Shown here: positions 63,789 through 64,000 of the stretch, piece after piece
Layout of the letters: each line of letters begins with the position of its first letter
Position numbering within the stretch: the first letter of the stretch is position 1
Source: CAYVTV01 sp964563105
Lineage (GTDB): Bacteria; Bacteroidota; Bacteroidia; Bacteroidales; GCA-2748055
Reading direction: 5' to 3'
Length of the DNA stretch: 64,000 nt
Assembly (NCBI GenBank): GCA_964563105.1
Contig: CAZLXM010000006.1
Location: 3,303 to 67,302, forward strand
The notes under the pieces: model-generated
The model's database searches: none
Told to the model about the DNA's origin: nothing
Seen by the model: the letters and a program-made list of their open reading frames with translations, nothing else
Translations under genes and position numbers: made by a program

Positions 63789-63793
63789 TATAC
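63681..63793 (+). repeat. Copy B of the repeated short-ORF element
   Basis: It aligns with 17918-18031 with one single-base gap; shared blocks are TACTATCGTTCATAACA (63695-63711), GAAAATGAAA (63713-63722), TGATTAACAA (63750-63759) and TTTTCTGATGAAA at the right end. CGTTC (63701-63705) and GAACG (63742-63746) are conserved as potential stem arms. Confidence 0.7.
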
Positions 63794-63935
63794 TCCTGAT
63801 AAAGCCAGATATTCTTCAATGAAATATAATCGCTGCGGAAATAGCGGTTTGCTTTTGCCGGCAATCTCTATCGGGCTCTGGCACAATTTTGGCAAAGTTG
63901 ACAATTTCGAAAATAGCAAAAAAATTATACGCTAA
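63783..63935 (+). pseudogene. Truncated aldo/keto reductase (YghZ/Gpr-like)
   Basis: The first 50 codons of an aldo/keto reductase. RYSSMKYNRCGNSGLLLPAI and SIGLWHNFGKVD match the N-terminus of the YghZ (L-glyceraldehyde-3-phosphate reductase) group, whose full length is about 330-350 residues. After SKKIIR, where the family continues with KAFDLGITHFD, the frame hits TAA (63933-63935), and no frame of the last 65 bases continues the family. Either the gene is disrupted by an insertion or the assembly is chimeric near its end. The start lies in the right direct repeat of the element. Confidence 0.7.
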
Positions 63936-64000
63936 ATCTAACGATATAGCAGAATTTTTGAATCTTCTGAATGAAGCAGATATTGGCGGAAGGAACTTAC

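Noticed and set aside
1..64000. CRISPR array, tRNA or rRNA genes, insertion sequences, prophage
   Set aside because: No regularly spaced repeats, no cloverleaf with CCA-like end, and no transposase, integrase or phage gene was recognised by eye.

Overview
The window looks like part of an AT-rich chromosome scaffold from a member of the Bacteroidota (Bacteroidia or a close relative), probably a genome assembled from an uncultured organism. The evidence is type IX secretion (T9SS) sorting domains of both kinds (gene at 6117 type B, gene at 50365 type A), a PorE-like TPR/PD40/OmpA protein, a CarboxypepD_reg TonB receptor, fused GH3/beta-lactamase and tricorn proteases, an S1 protein with an acidic N-terminal extension, and promoters of the form TTTG-N20-TAnnTTTG. 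Ten Ns at 60372-60381 mark a scaffold gap. I saw no tRNA, rRNA, CRISPR array, transposase or phage gene.

Layout. 1-3414 (minus): the start of a dicarboxylate/cation symporter behind a D-2-hydroxyacid dehydrogenase. 3697-5336: a cupin, an unknown protein and an Rnk-like regulator with a terminator in its leader. 5624-10492 (plus): a tight run of DUF6702, a large T9SS-exported surface protein, a TPR protein and a HEAT-like protein. 10489-17430 (minus): dihydroorotate dehydrogenase-like protein, PLP homeostasis protein, DUF1015, serA-type and serC (serine synthesis), comB and gcvT. 18019-18716: Hpt and STAS signalling proteins. 18713-25700: clpB, a large TerB-like/ABC transporter, and a SiaC/SiaB pair. 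25997-34174 (minus): NadR-like kinase with PnuC (NAD salvage), S41 protease, guaA, rnz, STAS and rpsA. 34500-41330 (plus): rmlA, rmlC and rmlD without rmlB, phosphoglucomutase, YjbQ, two proteins of unknown function and rsmD. 41359-44521 (minus): a GNAT enzyme and a TonB receptor under a TPP riboswitch. 44554-48731 (plus): sensor histidine kinase and a solute-binding lipoprotein. 48749-56374 (minus): a six-gene run from GH3/beta-lactamase to xseA-xseB. 56691-63935: tricorn protease, the PorE-like gene broken at the gap, a sulfatase and an aldo/keto reductase that stops after 50 codons.

The genes are mostly housekeeping (serine, one-carbon, GMP and NAD metabolism, envelope sugars, peptidoglycan recycling) with surface export and signalling genes between them. 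The observations I rate highest are: a repeated element of about 100 nt carrying a short ORF, found at 17918 and 63681, each time directly in front of a gene start; a GMP synthase whose amidotransferase nucleophile cysteine is alanine; a promoter, GNRA-loop terminator and start codon in series before the rnk-like gene; and an ABC transporter with an unusual N-terminal region and a very large extracytoplasmic insert.
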